DNA of 64,000 nt, taken from the NCBI RefSeq assembly GCF_034377285.1, contig NZ_CP139715.1:2216001-2280000 (forward strand), written 5' to 3'. The notes beneath the pieces were generated by a model. The model did no database searches. It was not told where the DNA came from and saw only the letters and a list, made by a program, of their open reading frames with translations. The DNA comes from Thalassobaculum sp. OXR-137. GTDB taxonomy: Bacteria; Pseudomonadota; Alphaproteobacteria; Thalassobaculales; Thalassobaculaceae. A program made the position numbers and the translations under genes. How positions within the stretch are numbered: position 1 is the stretch's first letter; each line of letters opens with the position of its first letter. Below are positions 8,577-17,555 of this stretch, one piece after another.

Positions 8577-9524
8577 ATGTCGACACGCGCCCCGAAGATC
8601 CTGGCCTGCAATTCCAACAGGCCCCTGGCCGAGGCCATTTCCGCCTATCTGAACCTGCCGCTGACCAAGGCGGATATCCGACGGTTCTCCGACATGGAGG
8701 TCTTCGTCGAGATCCAGGAGAACATCCGCGGCGAGGACGTGTTCGTGGTGCAGTCAACGAGCTATCCGGCGAACGACAACCTGATGGAACTGCTGGTCAC
8801 GCTGGACGCCCTGCGCCGCAGCTCGGCCCGCCGCATCACCGCGGTCATCCCGTACTACGGCTATGCCCGCCAGGACCGTAAGTCCGGCCCGCGCACGCCG
8901 ATCTCCGCCAAGCTGGTCGCCAACCTGATCACCAAGGCTGGCGCCGACCGCGTCCTGACGATCGACCTGCATGCCGGTCAGATCCAGGGCTTCTTCGACA
9001 TCCCGACCGACAATCTGTTCGCCGCCCCGGTGTTCATCGACGACATCAAGGCGCGCTACGGCGACGAGAAGCTGGTCGTGGTCTCTCCGGATGTCGGCGG
9101 CGTGGTCCGTGCCCGCGCGGTCGCCAGCCGCATCCATGCCGACCTCGCCATCATCGACAAGCGGCGCGAGCGCGCCGGCGTGTCGGAGGTGATGAACATC
9201 ATCGGCGACGTGGACGGCCGGCGCTGCGTGCTGGTGGACGACATCGTCGACAGCGGCGGCACGCTGTGCAACGCCGCCGAGGCGCTGATCCAGGCCGGTG
9301 CGATCTCCGCCGACGCCTATATCACCCACGGCGTGCTGTCCGGCGGCGCCGTGGCCCGCGTGACCTCGTCGCCGCTGACCTCCCTGGTCACCACGGATTC
9401 GATCCAGGCGACCGAGGCGGTGCGGGTGGCGCACAACATCCGCAAGCTGACCGTCGCCCCGCTGCTGGGCGAGGCGATCCAGCGGATCAGCGAAGAGCGT
9501 TCGGTCTCCAGCCTGTTCAACTGA
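8577..9524 (+). CDS. prs: Ribose-phosphate pyrophosphokinase (PRPP synthetase)
   Basis: A 315-residue enzyme making PRPP from ribose 5-phosphate and ATP for purine, pyrimidine, histidine and tryptophan synthesis. Motifs in order: [20 protein letters not shown], the [18 protein letters not shown] flexible loop, the [14 protein letters not shown] metal site, a [11 protein letters not shown] segment and the PRPP-binding motif [18 protein letters not shown]. Full family length. Genes rplY, pth and ychF follow on the same strand, a common alphaproteobacterial arrangement. The ribosome binding site before the chosen ATG is weak. Confidence 0.97.
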   Translation: MSTRAPKILACNSNRPLAEAISAYLNLPLTKADIRRFSDMEVFVEIQENIRGEDVFVVQSTSYPANDNLMELLVTLDALRRSSARRITAVIPYYGYARQDRKSGPRTPISAKLVANLITKAGADRVLTIDLHAGQIQGFFDIPTDNLFAAPVFIDDIKARYGDEKLVVVSPDVGGVVRARAVASRIHADLAIIDKRRERAGVSEVMNIIGDVDGRRCVLVDDIVDSGGTLCNAAEALIQAGAISADAYITHGVLSGGAVARVTSSPLTSLVTTDSIQATEAVRVAHNIRKLTVAPLLGEAIQRISEERSVSSLFN

Positions 9525-9539
9525 GTGGCTGAGACGAGG

Positions 9540-9565
9540 GCGGCGCCGCTTTTGGGTGGCGCCGC
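9540..9565 (+). terminator. Possible hairpin after prs
   Basis: GCGGCGCC and GGCGCCGC flank a 10-base loop shortly after the prs stop. There is no T-run on the plus strand, so this is only a candidate terminator or processing hairpin. Confidence 0.35.
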
Positions 9566-9640
9566 GCCAGGATTCGCGGTATACGCCGCGCCCTATCCGC
9601 CCGGCACCCCTGGAGGCCGGGCTTTTCACAGGAGATAAGC

Positions 9641-10318
9641 ATGGCTGACGTTGCCACGTTGAACGCCAGCGTGCGCGATCGGGTCGGTAAGGGGTCCGCC
9701 CGGGCTGCGCGTCGCGAGGGGTTCGTTCCCGCCGTTATCTACGGCGATAAGAAAGATCCGCTGCCGATTCAGATCGAGAAGCGGGAACTCGACAAGCTGC
9801 TGAACAAGCCGGGATTCTTCTCGCACCTGATCGACCTGAAGGTCGCCGGTGAGAGCCACCGCGTCCTGCCGCGCGATCTGCAGCAGCACCCGGTCAGCGA
9901 CTTCGCCTGGCATGTCGACTTCCTGCGCGTGTCGGCCACCAGCGAGCTGACCGTCGACGTTCCGGTCGAGTTCATCAACGAAGACAAGGCCCCGGGCCTG
10001 AAGCGTGGCGGCGTGCTGAACGTCGTGCGCCACACCGTCGAGATGAACTGCCGCGCCGACAACATTCCGGAAAAGCTGGTCGTCGATCTGACCGGGCTCG
10101 CCATCGGCGACTCCGTGCACATCTCCGCCATCACGCTGCCGGAAGGTGCGACCCCGGTCATCGACGATCGCGACTTCACCGTCGCCACGATCGCGTCGCC
10201 GACTGTCGTCGCCGAGGCCGATGCCGAAGAGACCGCCGCCGCCGAGGAGTCCAAGGCTGAAGAAGAAGCCGAGGACGAGGGCGAGGGCGAAGGCGAGGAG
10301 GACGGCGAGGAGAACTGA
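9641..10318 (+). CDS. rplY: 50S ribosomal protein L25 / general stress protein Ctc
   Basis: A 225-residue two-domain L25 of the CTC type. The N-terminal 5S-rRNA-binding domain includes GKGSARAARREGFVPAVIYGDKK; the C-terminal TL5-like domain includes HVDFLRVSATSELTVDVPVEF and LKRGGVLNVVRHTVEM. The protein ends in an acidic tail rich in Glu and Ala with a Gly-Glu run, typical of alphaproteobacterial members. AGGAG ribosome binding site 8 bases before the ATG. A strong inverted repeat follows the stop codon. pth comes next, as is usual. Confidence 0.96.
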   Translation: MADVATLNASVRDRVGKGSARAARREGFVPAVIYGDKKDPLPIQIEKRELDKLLNKPGFFSHLIDLKVAGESHRVLPRDLQQHPVSDFAWHVDFLRVSATSELTVDVPVEFINEDKAPGLKRGGVLNVVRHTVEMNCRADNIPEKLVVDLTGLAIGDSVHISAITLPEGATPVIDDRDFTVATIASPTVVAEADAEETAAAEESKAEEEAEDEGEGEGEEDGEEN

Positions 10319-10345
10319 TCTCCGCGTCCTTTCGCACGATCTTCG

Positions 10346-10387
10346 GCGCCCGCGATCCAGACCCCGGATCGCGGGCGCTGGCATTTT
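10346..10387 (+). terminator. Probable terminator after rplY
   Basis: GCGCCCGCGATCC and GGATCGCGGGCGC form a perfect 13-bp stem with a 7-base loop, followed by TGGCATTTT. The T-run is short and displaced, so it may act as an attenuator or an mRNA-stabilising hairpin before pth. Confidence 0.6.
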
Positions 10388-10440
10388 CGGCCTGTGGATG
10401 GCATCACCTGCCCGACTTCTGAGACGCGCGAGGTTCCCCC

Positions 10441-11091
10441 ATGCTGCTGTTCGTCGGCCTCGGCAATCCAGGTCCGAAATACGAAGGCAACCGGCACAAT
10501 ATCGGCTTCATGGCGGTCGAGGAGATCGCCCGCCGCTACAGTTTCGGTCCCTGGCGCGCGCGATTCCAGGGCCTGGCCAGCGAGGGCGTGATCGCCGGCG
10601 AGAAGGTCATGGTGCTGAAGCCGATGACCTTCATGAACGAAAGTGGCCGCTCGGTCGGTGAGGCGGTCCGGTTCTTCAAGCTGCCGGTCAACGCCGTCTC
10701 GGTATTTTACGACGAACTGGACCTCACCCCCGGCAAGATGCGGCTGAAGCAGGGCGGCGGCTCCGGCGGCCATAACGGCATCCGCGACATCGACCGGCAT
10801 ATCGACAAGAACTACCGCCGGGTCCGGCTCGGAATCGGCCATCCGGGCGACAAGAACAAGGTCCACAGCTACGTGCTTTCCGACTTCTCCAAGGCGGAGC
10901 AGAAGGCCTGGCTGGAGCCGCTGATCGACGCGGTGGCCCGCGAGGTGGAGGCCCTGGCGCGTGGCGACGAGGCGCGCTTCATGAGCCGCGTGGCCCATGC
11001 CGTGTTCCCCCCGCCGCCGAAACCGGCTAAACCCGCGCCGGACAACACGAGCGATACACCGAAAGACTCTCCAGCCAGCGACGGAGCGTGA
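10441..11091 (+). CDS. pth: Peptidyl-tRNA hydrolase
   Basis: A 216-residue enzyme that releases peptides from prematurely dissociated peptidyl-tRNA. The active-site regions are intact: [18 protein letters not shown] with the catalytic His (about residue 19), [10 protein letters not shown] with the conserved Asn, and [19 protein letters not shown] with the conserved Asp followed by [10 protein letters not shown]. The C-terminus has a proline/lysine-rich extension ([16 protein letters not shown]) beyond the catalytic core. GAGG ribosome binding site. ychF starts 4 bp after its stop, which implies co-transcription. Confidence 0.97.
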   Translation: MLLFVGLGNPGPKYEGNRHNIGFMAVEEIARRYSFGPWRARFQGLASEGVIAGEKVMVLKPMTFMNESGRSVGEAVRFFKLPVNAVSVFYDELDLTPGKMRLKQGGGSGGHNGIRDIDRHIDKNYRRVRLGIGHPGDKNKVHSYVLSDFSKAEQKAWLEPLIDAVAREVEALARGDEARFMSRVAHAVFPPPPKPAKPAPDNTSDTPKDSPASDGA

Positions 11092-11095
11092 GCCC

Positions 11096-12199
11096 ATGGG
11101 CTTCAACTGCGGCATCGTCGGCCTGCCGAACGTCGGCAAGTCGACGCTTTTCAACGCGCTGACCGCCACCGCGGCGGCCGAGGCGGCGAACTACCCGTTC
11201 TGCACCATCGAGCCGAATACCGGCAGGGTGGCGGTACCGGATCCGCGTCTCGACGACCTGGCGCGCATCGCCAAGTCGGCCAAGATCCTGCCGACCCAGA
11301 TCGAGTTCGTGGACATCGCCGGCCTGGTGAAGGGTGCCAGCAAGGGCGAAGGGCTCGGCAACCAGTTCCTCGCCAACATCCGCGAGACCCACGCCATCGT
11401 CCATGTGCTGCGCTGCTTCGAGGGCGACGTGACCCATGTGGACGGCTCGGTCGATCCGATCCGCGACGCCGAGACGGTCGAGACCGAGCTGATGCTGGCC
11501 GATCTGGAAAGCCTGGAGAAGCGCATCGTGGCGCTGGAGAAGCGGGTGCGCGGCCAGGACAAGGAAGCCAAGGCGCTGATGCCGCTGGCGCAGAAGGCGG
11601 TCGAGCTGCTGCGCGACGGTAAGCCGGCCCGGGTCATGCTGGCCGATCTGGATGCCGAGGAGACCCGGCTGTTCAAGCAGATGCAGCTCCTCTCCGCCAA
11701 GCCGGTCCTCTACGTGTGCAACGTCGAGGAAGAGAATGCCGGCTCCGGCAATGCCCTGTCCGCCAAGGTGGCGGAGAAGGCGGCGGCTGACGGGGCCGAG
11801 GCCGTGGTGATCTCCGCCGCCATCGAGGCCGAGATTGCCCAGCTCACCGATCCCGAGGAGAAGCGGGAGTTCCTGGACAGCCTGGAGCTGGACGAGCCTG
11901 GCCTGACCAAGCTGATCCGCGCCGGCTACAAGCTGCTCGACCTGCTGACCTTCTTCACCGTCGGCCCGAAGGAGGCACGCGCCTGGACCGTGCGCCGGGG
12001 TGCGAAGGCGCCGGAGGCCGCCGGCGAGATCCATACCGACTTCCAGCGCGGCTTCATCCGGGCGGAGACCATCTCCTACACCGATTACGTCGCCACCGGC
12101 GGCGAGCAGGGGGCCAAGGACGCCGGCAAGATGCGGGTGGAAGGCTCCGAATACGTGGTGCAGGATGGCGACGTCTTCCATTTCCGCTTCAACGTCTGA
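11096..12199 (+). CDS. ychF: Redox-regulated ATPase YchF (Obg-family)
   Basis: A 367-residue P-loop protein of the Obg/YchF family that prefers ATP to GTP and binds ribosomes. G1 is [19 protein letters not shown], switch residues [12 protein letters not shown] follow, G3 is [17 protein letters not shown], and the base-recognition motif is CNVEEEN in place of NKxD, which explains the ATP preference. A TGS domain closes the protein ([20 protein letters not shown] through [13 protein letters not shown]). The frame is open further upstream, but the ATG at 11096 begins the conserved MGFNCGIVG start and lies 4 bp after pth; the extension would overlap pth. Confidence 0.96.
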   Translation: MGFNCGIVGLPNVGKSTLFNALTATAAAEAANYPFCTIEPNTGRVAVPDPRLDDLARIAKSAKILPTQIEFVDIAGLVKGASKGEGLGNQFLANIRETHAIVHVLRCFEGDVTHVDGSVDPIRDAETVETELMLADLESLEKRIVALEKRVRGQDKEAKALMPLAQKAVELLRDGKPARVMLADLDAEETRLFKQMQLLSAKPVLYVCNVEEENAGSGNALSAKVAEKAAADGAEAVVISAAIEAEIAQLTDPEEKREFLDSLELDEPGLTKLIRAGYKLLDLLTFFTVGPKEARAWTVRRGAKAPEAAGEIHTDFQRGFIRAETISYTDYVATGGEQGAKDAGKMRVEGSEYVVQDGDVFHFRFNV

Positions 12200-12223
12200 T
12201 CACTGACAGCCGAGGGACTCACC

Positions 12224-12892
12224 ATGGCCGACACGCTCAAGCTGAAGGCGTCCGACGGGCACGCCTTCGACGCCTATCTCGCCCAGCCCTCCGGCAAGCC
12301 CCGGGGCGGCCTGGTGGTCATTCAGGAGATCTTCGGCGTGAACAGCCACATGAAGAAGGTGGCCGACGCCTATGCCGAGGACGGCTATCTGGCGATCTGC
12401 CCGGCCCTGTACGACCGCTACAAGCCGGGCATCGAGCTCGGCTATGACGAGGACGACGTGACCGAGGGCCGCGAGATCCGCGCCAAGGTCGGCAACGACG
12501 ATCCGCTGCTGGACATCGCCGCCGCCGCCGACGCGGTGCGCTCGGCCGGCAAGGTCGGCGTCGTCGGCTACTGCTGGGGCGGGACCCTGACCTGGCTGTC
12601 GGCCACCAAGCTCGAGGGCTTCGCCGTCGCCTCCAGCTACTATGGCGGCGGCATCGGCGGTCTGGCCGAGCTGCAACCGAAATGCCCGGTGATCTTCCAT
12701 TTCGGCGAGCAGGATCATGCGATCCCGATGGCCGAGGTCGACAAGATCCGCCAGGCCCATCCGGACCTGCCGGTCCATGTCTATCCGGCCGGTCACGGCT
12801 TCAACTGCGACGAGCGCGGCAGCTACGAGCCCAAGAGCGCGGAGATCGCCCGCGAGCGCACCCTGGAGTTCTTCAAGCAGCATCTGGGCTGA
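12224..12892 (+). CDS. Dienelactone hydrolase family protein
   Basis: A 222-residue alpha/beta hydrolase of the dienelactone hydrolase family. The nucleophile elbow is GYCWGGT (Cys at about residue 117); QEIFGVN supplies the conserved Glu (about 36); FGEQDHAIP and AGHGFNCDERG provide the Asp and His of the triad. Classical members hydrolyse dienelactone in chlorocatechol breakdown, but many chromosomal homologues have broader carboxylesterase roles and no chloroaromatic genes are nearby. GAGGGA ribosome binding site. It follows ychF by 24 bp. Confidence 0.9.
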   Translation: MADTLKLKASDGHAFDAYLAQPSGKPRGGLVVIQEIFGVNSHMKKVADAYAEDGYLAICPALYDRYKPGIELGYDEDDVTEGREIRAKVGNDDPLLDIAAAADAVRSAGKVGVVGYCWGGTLTWLSATKLEGFAVASSYYGGGIGGLAELQPKCPVIFHFGEQDHAIPMAEVDKIRQAHPDLPVHVYPAGHGFNCDERGSYEPKSAEIARERTLEFFKQHLG

Positions 12893-12955
12893 CGCCCGGC
12901 GCCGCGGCGCCCGATACCGGTTCCTCTCTCCGACGATGCGGCCTACGATTGCACC

Positions 12956-13495
12956 ATGGGGAGAGGTGCCGAGGACGGCGGATGGCCGACCGACTGCGCC
13001 AAGTGCTTCGGTCTGTGCTGCATCGCGCTGGCGCATCAGCCGGCGGCCGGGTTTCCGGCCGTCAAGGCTCCCGATACGCCGTGCGTCCACCTCTCCGACA
13101 CCTTCCGCTGCACCCAGTTCGACACGTTGGAGGCGGCCGGCTTTCCCATCTGCCGGGCCTATGACTGTTTCGGGGCCGGCCCGGTGGTCAGCGCACGGAT
13201 GCGGTCCGAGTGGGGACCCTGGACGCCGCAGATGGTCGCCGGCGCCGCAGGTCATCTTGCCGGCTTCCGCGATCTCGCCCGACTCCGGATGCTGATCGCG
13301 GCCTTGCGCCGGGAGGGCTCGGCGGAGGCAAGCGCGGTCGCCAACCGCCTCGACCCGGTGGCCGAAGCGTTCCGCCGGACCGGCCGGGTGGAGATCGATG
13401 CCGGCACCGCGCAGTTCATGCGTTGGCACGAGGCCTTGATCTCGGCCATTCTGGCACCGCTCAAAGAACAAACGAAATCCAGGGAGGGACCATGA
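12956..13495 (+). CDS. Cysteine-cluster protein of unknown function
   Basis: A 179-residue protein not firmly recognised. Eight cysteines lie between residues 14 and 71 in the pattern CxxCxxxCC, then single cysteines at about 43, 52, 66 and 71 (DCAKCFGLCCIALA, TPCVHL, FRCTQF, FPICRAYDCFGAG). The pattern resembles the YkgJ-type CxxCxxCC cluster, and the motif GFPxCxxYDCFGAG is one I associate with the N-terminal part of some actinobacterial pentapeptide-repeat proteins; no pentapeptide repeats follow here, only a helical tail. A metal or Fe-S role is inference. Its stop codon overlaps the start of the following SDR gene by 4 bp (ATGA), so translation is coupled. Confidence 0.7.
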   Translation: MGRGAEDGGWPTDCAKCFGLCCIALAHQPAAGFPAVKAPDTPCVHLSDTFRCTQFDTLEAAGFPICRAYDCFGAGPVVSARMRSEWGPWTPQMVAGAAGHLAGFRDLARLRMLIAALRREGSAEASAVANRLDPVAEAFRRTGRVEIDAGTAQFMRWHEALISAILAPLKEQTKSREGP

Positions 13496-14211
13496 GCGGT
13501 CTTGAAGGCAAGGTTGCCGTCATCACCGGCGCCACCAGCGGCATCGGCCTCGCCGCCGCCGAGGCGTTGTCGGCGCGCGGGGTGAAGCTCGTGCTCCACG
13601 GCCGCCGAGGCGAGATCCTGGAGGCGCACGCCGCCCGGCTGCCCAACTGCGTGGTGCTGGCCGGCGACATCGCCGATCCGGCGACCCCCGACGCCCTGGT
13701 CGATCTGACGATGAAGAGCTTCGGCCGGCTCGACATCGCCTTCGCCAATGCCGGCCTGATCGCCAGCGGGCCGGTCGACGATATCGATCTGGACGCGATG
13801 TCCGACATGCTGCGGGTCAATATCGACGCCACCTTCCGGTTCGCCTACACGGTCCTGCGCCACATGAAGAAGGCGGGCGGCGGCGACATGCTGTTCACCG
13901 GCTCGGTGCTGGGCACCAAGACCCGGCCGAATGCCGGCGCCTATGCGGCGACCAAATACGCGATCGAGGCGCTGGCGGAATCCCTGCGCATGGAGCTTGC
14001 CGGATCCGGCGTGCGGGTCGCGGTGGTCGAGCCGGGGCTGGTGCGCACCGACCTGCACCGCGACTACGAGGTGCGGCCTGAAGTCAGCCAGAGCGTGCCG
14101 CAGCCGCTGACCCCCGCCGACGTCGCCCGGGCGGTAGTCTTCGCGGTTGAGCAGCCGGCTTCCGTGCTGATCCCGCGGATCATGGTCCTGCCGTCCGGCC
14201 AGAACGTCTGA
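13492..14211 (+). CDS. Short-chain dehydrogenase/reductase
   Basis: A 239-residue classical SDR. The cofactor site VAVITGATSGIGLAAAEAL, the FANAGLIASGP segment (NAG), FTGSVLGTKTRPNAGAYAATKYAIEAL with the catalytic Ser, Tyr and Lys (YAATK), and VVEPGLVRTDLH are present. The ATG at 13492 overlaps the stop of the Cys-cluster gene and has an AGGGAGG ribosome binding site within it; the open frame further upstream is not coding. The enolase-superfamily gene follows 11 bp downstream, so this SDR probably oxidises or reduces an intermediate of that catabolic cluster. Confidence 0.92.
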   Translation: MSGLEGKVAVITGATSGIGLAAAEALSARGVKLVLHGRRGEILEAHAARLPNCVVLAGDIADPATPDALVDLTMKSFGRLDIAFANAGLIASGPVDDIDLDAMSDMLRVNIDATFRFAYTVLRHMKKAGGGDMLFTGSVLGTKTRPNAGAYAATKYAIEALAESLRMELAGSGVRVAVVEPGLVRTDLHRDYEVRPEVSQSVPQPLTPADVARAVVFAVEQPASVLIPRIMVLPSGQNV

Positions 14212-14222
14212 GGAAACCCGTC

Positions 14223-15317
14223 ATGAAGATCACCGGCCTGCGCACCCGCGCCATCGAGATTCCGTTCGACAAACCCATCGGCACCGCCATCCACCGCATC
14301 GAGGGCGTGGCCGGGCTGCTGGTCTGGCTCGACACCGAGGAGGGCATCACCGGCGAAAGCTACCTCTGGGCCATCGGCGCTCACCGCCTGCCGGTGCTGG
14401 ACGCCATCACCCGGATGCTGGGCGAGCGGATGATAGGCCGGGACCCGCGCGACACCGCCGCCCGGTTCGACGAGATGTGGGGCGAGATCAACTTCCTCGG
14501 CCATAAGGGCGTGTCGCTGTTCGGCATCGCGGCCATCGACTGGGCCTGCTGGGATATCCTGGGGCAGTCCCTGGGCGCCTCCGTCTCCCGCCTCCTGGGC
14601 CGACGGCGCGACCGGGTGCGGGCCTACGCCTCGGGCGGCCTGTGGGCCTCCATGACCGTCGAGGAGCTGCAGGCTCAGGCCCGCGACTTCCTCGGCCAGG
14701 GCTTCAAGGCGATGAAGATGCGCATCGGCAAGCCGGATATCGGCGAGGATATCGAGCGGGTCGCCGCCGTGCGCGAGGCGATCGGCCCGAAGGTCGAGCT
14801 GATGGCCGACGCGAACCAGGGCCTCACGGTCCCGCACGCGATCCGCCTTGGCCGGCGGCTGGAGGCGTTCAACCTCGTCTGGTTCGAGGAGCCGGTGCAG
14901 GCCTACGACCTGGAGGGCTCCGCCCGGGTGGCCGCGGAGATCGACACGCCGATCGCCAGCGGCGAGACCGAGTACGGCCGCTACGGCTTCCGCGACATGC
15001 TGGAGCGCAAGTCGGCCGACGTACTGATGCCGGATCTGGAGCGGGTCGGCGGCATCACCGAGTGGATGCGGGTCGCCAACATGGCCGCCGCCTACGATGT
15101 GCCGGTCAGCCCGCACCTGTTCACCGAGCACTGCCTGCAGCTCTGCGGTGCGGTGTCCAACCTCACCTATGCCGAACACATGCCCTGGTTCCGCCCGCTG
15201 TTCGCCGAGCAGATCGAGATGGTGGACGGCGACCTGCTGATCCCCGACGTTCCCGGCATGGGCTTCCGGTTCGATCCGGACGCGGTGGAACGGTATGCAC
15301 TAGACCGCCGGGGCTAG
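14223..15317 (+). CDS. Mandelate racemase/muconate lactonizing enzyme family protein (acid-sugar dehydratase-like)
   Basis: A 364-residue enolase-superfamily enzyme. The barrel shows a Lys catalytic position in KAMKMRIGK (K165), metal ligands in MADANQG (D196), VWFEEP (E222) and SGETEYG (E248), then LMPDLERVGG (D271) and SPHLFTEH (H298), the Asp-His dyad of the mandelate-racemase subgroup. Such enzymes abstract the proton alpha to a carboxylate, usually to dehydrate or racemise an aldonic or hydroxy acid. The exact substrate is unknown. It stands between the SDR and a CoA-transferase/CoA-lyase pair, so its product may feed CoA-dependent cleavage. Confidence 0.92.
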   Translation: MKITGLRTRAIEIPFDKPIGTAIHRIEGVAGLLVWLDTEEGITGESYLWAIGAHRLPVLDAITRMLGERMIGRDPRDTAARFDEMWGEINFLGHKGVSLFGIAAIDWACWDILGQSLGASVSRLLGRRRDRVRAYASGGLWASMTVEELQAQARDFLGQGFKAMKMRIGKPDIGEDIERVAAVREAIGPKVELMADANQGLTVPHAIRLGRRLEAFNLVWFEEPVQAYDLEGSARVAAEIDTPIASGETEYGRYGFRDMLERKSADVLMPDLERVGGITEWMRVANMAAAYDVPVSPHLFTEHCLQLCGAVSNLTYAEHMPWFRPLFAEQIEMVDGDLLIPDVPGMGFRFDPDAVERYALDRRG

Positions 15318-15405
15318 AGTTCGACAACATGCATCCAATCAACATGAGTTGAGCCGGCGGGGTCGCCGTCGGCACGATTATCCGGAATCTGGAGGAAACG
15401 GACGC

Positions 15406-16614
15406 ATGAGTGGCGTCGAAAAAGAGTGGGTCGGAGACATTCCCGGCGCCCTGCATGGCGTGCGTGTCCTGGACATGTCGCGTCTGGTCGCCGGCAACGC
15501 GGTGACCCATCTGCTGGCCGATCACGGGGCCGAGGTCATCAAGATCGAGAAGCCGGACGGCGGCGACGACCTGCGCGCCTGGAACACGGAAGGGGTCACG
15601 ACCCACTGGAAGGTGATCTGCCGCAACAAGAAGAGCGTCACCCTGAACTTCCGCCAGGAAGGGGCCATCGACCTGATGCTGGACCTGGTCGCCTCGGCGC
15701 GGGTTCTGGTGGAGAACTTCAAGCCGGGCACGCTGGAGAAGATGGGGATCGGGCCGGACGTGCTGCTGAAGCGCAATCCGAACCTGATCATCATCCGGAT
15801 CTCCGGCTGGGGCCAGGACGGGATGTGGTCGCACCGCCCGGGCTTCGGCAGCCTTGTGGAGGCGATGAGCGGGTTCGCCGCCATGAACGGTTTCGCCGAC
15901 CGGCCGCCGGTGCTGCCGCCGCTGGCGCTGGCCGACATGATCGCCGGCCTCTACGGCGCGTTCTCCGCCATGGTGGCGATCCGCGAGATCGAGGTGAAGA
16001 ACGGGCCGGGGCAGGTGATCGACCTGTCGCTGTTCGAGCCGATCCACTCGGTGCTGGGGCCGATCGTCGCCAATTACGATCTCACCCAGACGGTGCCGGA
16101 GCGCACCGGCTCCCTGTCCAACCAGTCGGCCCCGCGCAACGTCTACCAGTGCAAGGACGGCAAGTACGTGGCGCTCAGCGCGTCCATGCAGGCGATGGCG
16201 CACCGGCTGCTGCGCACCATCGGTCGCGGCGACCTCGTGGACAATCCGAAGTTCCGCACCAACACCGACCGGGTCGCCAACCGTCACGAGCTCGATCCGA
16301 TCGTCGCCGCCTTCATGGCCGAGCGGACCCAGGAAGAGAACCTGGCGATCTTCGAGGAGGCGGGCGTCACCGTCGGCGCGGTACCCGATGTGAGCGAGCT
16401 TGCCGTGCATCCCTATCCGCTGGATCGCGAGGCCATCGTCTCCATGCCCGACGCCGATATCGGCCGCATGGCGATGCACAACGTGATCCCGCGCATGTCC
16501 GGCAGCCCGGCCCAGCTCCGCATGCCCGCCCCCGAGCTGGGCGAGCACAACGAGGAGATCTGGCCGGCCCTGGGCCATGACACCGACGCCCTGCGGGCGA
16601 AAGGACTGATCTGA
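15406..16614 (+). CDS. CaiB/BaiF class III CoA-transferase
   Basis: A 402-residue family III CoA-transferase. Typical stretches are GVRVLDMSRLVAGNAVTHLLADHGAEVIKIEKPDGGDDLR (N-terminal CoA-binding part), FRPGTLEKMG-like NFKPGTLEKMG, RISGWGQDGMWSHRPGFGSLVEAMSGF, and PLALADMIAGLYGAFS with the catalytic Asp (about residue 177). The start at 15406 is chosen over an upstream in-frame ATG because GGAGGAAA precedes it. Its TGA shares a base with the ATG of the CitE-like lyase, so the two proteins are translationally coupled and probably act in sequence: CoA activation of a carboxylic acid, then cleavage of the acyl-CoA. Confidence 0.93.
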   Translation: MSGVEKEWVGDIPGALHGVRVLDMSRLVAGNAVTHLLADHGAEVIKIEKPDGGDDLRAWNTEGVTTHWKVICRNKKSVTLNFRQEGAIDLMLDLVASARVLVENFKPGTLEKMGIGPDVLLKRNPNLIIIRISGWGQDGMWSHRPGFGSLVEAMSGFAAMNGFADRPPVLPPLALADMIAGLYGAFSAMVAIREIEVKNGPGQVIDLSLFEPIHSVLGPIVANYDLTQTVPERTGSLSNQSAPRNVYQCKDGKYVALSASMQAMAHRLLRTIGRGDLVDNPKFRTNTDRVANRHELDPIVAAFMAERTQEENLAIFEEAGVTVGAVPDVSELAVHPYPLDREAIVSMPDADIGRMAMHNVIPRMSGSPAQLRMPAPELGEHNEEIWPALGHDTDALRAKGLI

Positions 16615-17510
16615 TGACCCTCGATACCTCCCGTCCCGCGCCCCTGTGGCGCTCGCTGCTTTACGTCCCGGCCAATGCCGAGCGGTTCGTGGCCAAGGCA
16701 GGCGAGCGCGGCGCTGACGTGGTGATCCTCGACGTCGAGGACTCGATCCCGCCGGACCGCAAGGAGGAGGCGCGGGCCGCCCTGCCGGGCTCCATCGCGA
16801 CCGTGGCGAAGGCCGGCACCGTGGAGGTCATGGTCCGCATCAACCGGCCCTGGCGCCTCGCCATCGCCGATCTGGAGGCCGCGGTGATCCCGGGCCTGGA
16901 CGCGCTCTGCCTGCCCAAGGTGGACAGCGCCGACCACATCCGCGCCATCGACGAGGTGGTGGGCGAGCTGGAAGCCGAGCGCGGCCTGCCGGCCGGCCAT
17001 GTGCGTTACGCCGTGCTGGTGGAGACCGCCAAGGGCGTGCACGAGGCAAGGGCCATTGCCAAGGCCAGCCCACGGGTGGCGGCGATCACCCTGGGCGGCG
17101 AGGACATGGCCGCCGACCTGGGTCTCCCGGAACCGGACCCCGCCGTGCTCGATCCCTATGACGCGCTGGTGCGGCTGGCGGCGCGGGAGGCGGGGATCAT
17201 CCCGCTCGGCTATCCCGGCTCGATTGCCGAGTTCTCCGATCTCGACGCCTTCCGCCGCGGCGCGGAGCAGGGGCGGCGCAACGGCTCGGAAGGCGGGATG
17301 GGCATCCACCCGGCGCAGATTCCGGTGCTGAACGCCGCCTTCACCCCGAGCGACGAGGAGATCGCCCATGCCGAAGGCCTGCTCGCCGCGTTCAAGGACG
17401 CGCTGGCCCAGGGCAAGGGGGCGGTGGCCTATAAGGGCAAGATGATCGACAAGCCGATCGTCGACCGCGCCGAGCGGGTCATGGCGGTGGCCTCGCGGCT
17501 GAAGCGGTAG
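16614..17510 (+). CDS. HpcH/HpaI aldolase / citrate lyase beta-like CoA-ester lyase
   Basis: A 298-residue CitE-like enzyme. Motifs: RSLLYVPANAERFVAKAGERGADVVILDVEDSIPP at the N-terminus (acidic metal ligand region), MVRINRPW, LCLPKVDSADHI, YAVLVETAKGVHEA, ITLGGEDMAADLG and GMGIHPAQIPVLNAAFTPSDEEI near the C-terminus. Members cleave malyl-CoA, citramalyl-CoA or similar beta-hydroxyacyl-CoA esters to acetyl-CoA plus an oxo acid. The one-base overlap with the CoA-transferase supports that reading. It is the last gene of the plus-strand cluster; a bidirectional hairpin lies between it and the convergent DUF486 gene. Confidence 0.93.
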   Translation: MTLDTSRPAPLWRSLLYVPANAERFVAKAGERGADVVILDVEDSIPPDRKEEARAALPGSIATVAKAGTVEVMVRINRPWRLAIADLEAAVIPGLDALCLPKVDSADHIRAIDEVVGELEAERGLPAGHVRYAVLVETAKGVHEARAIAKASPRVAAITLGGEDMAADLGLPEPDPAVLDPYDALVRLAAREAGIIPLGYPGSIAEFSDLDAFRRGAEQGRRNGSEGGMGIHPAQIPVLNAAFTPSDEEIAHAEGLLAAFKDALAQGKGAVAYKGKMIDKPIVDRAERVMAVASRLKR

Positions 17511-17515
17511 GGGGT

Positions 17516-17555
17516 AGGGGGTAAGGGGGAGCTTTTCCTCTACCCCTTCACCCCC
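17516..17555. terminator. Likely bidirectional terminator between convergent genes
   Basis: GGGGGTAAGGGGGAG pairs imperfectly with CTACCCCTTCACCCCC across a CTTTTC loop region. It lies at the junction of two convergent genes and its 3' arm overlaps the last codons of the DUF486 gene. No long T-run is present. Confidence 0.45.
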
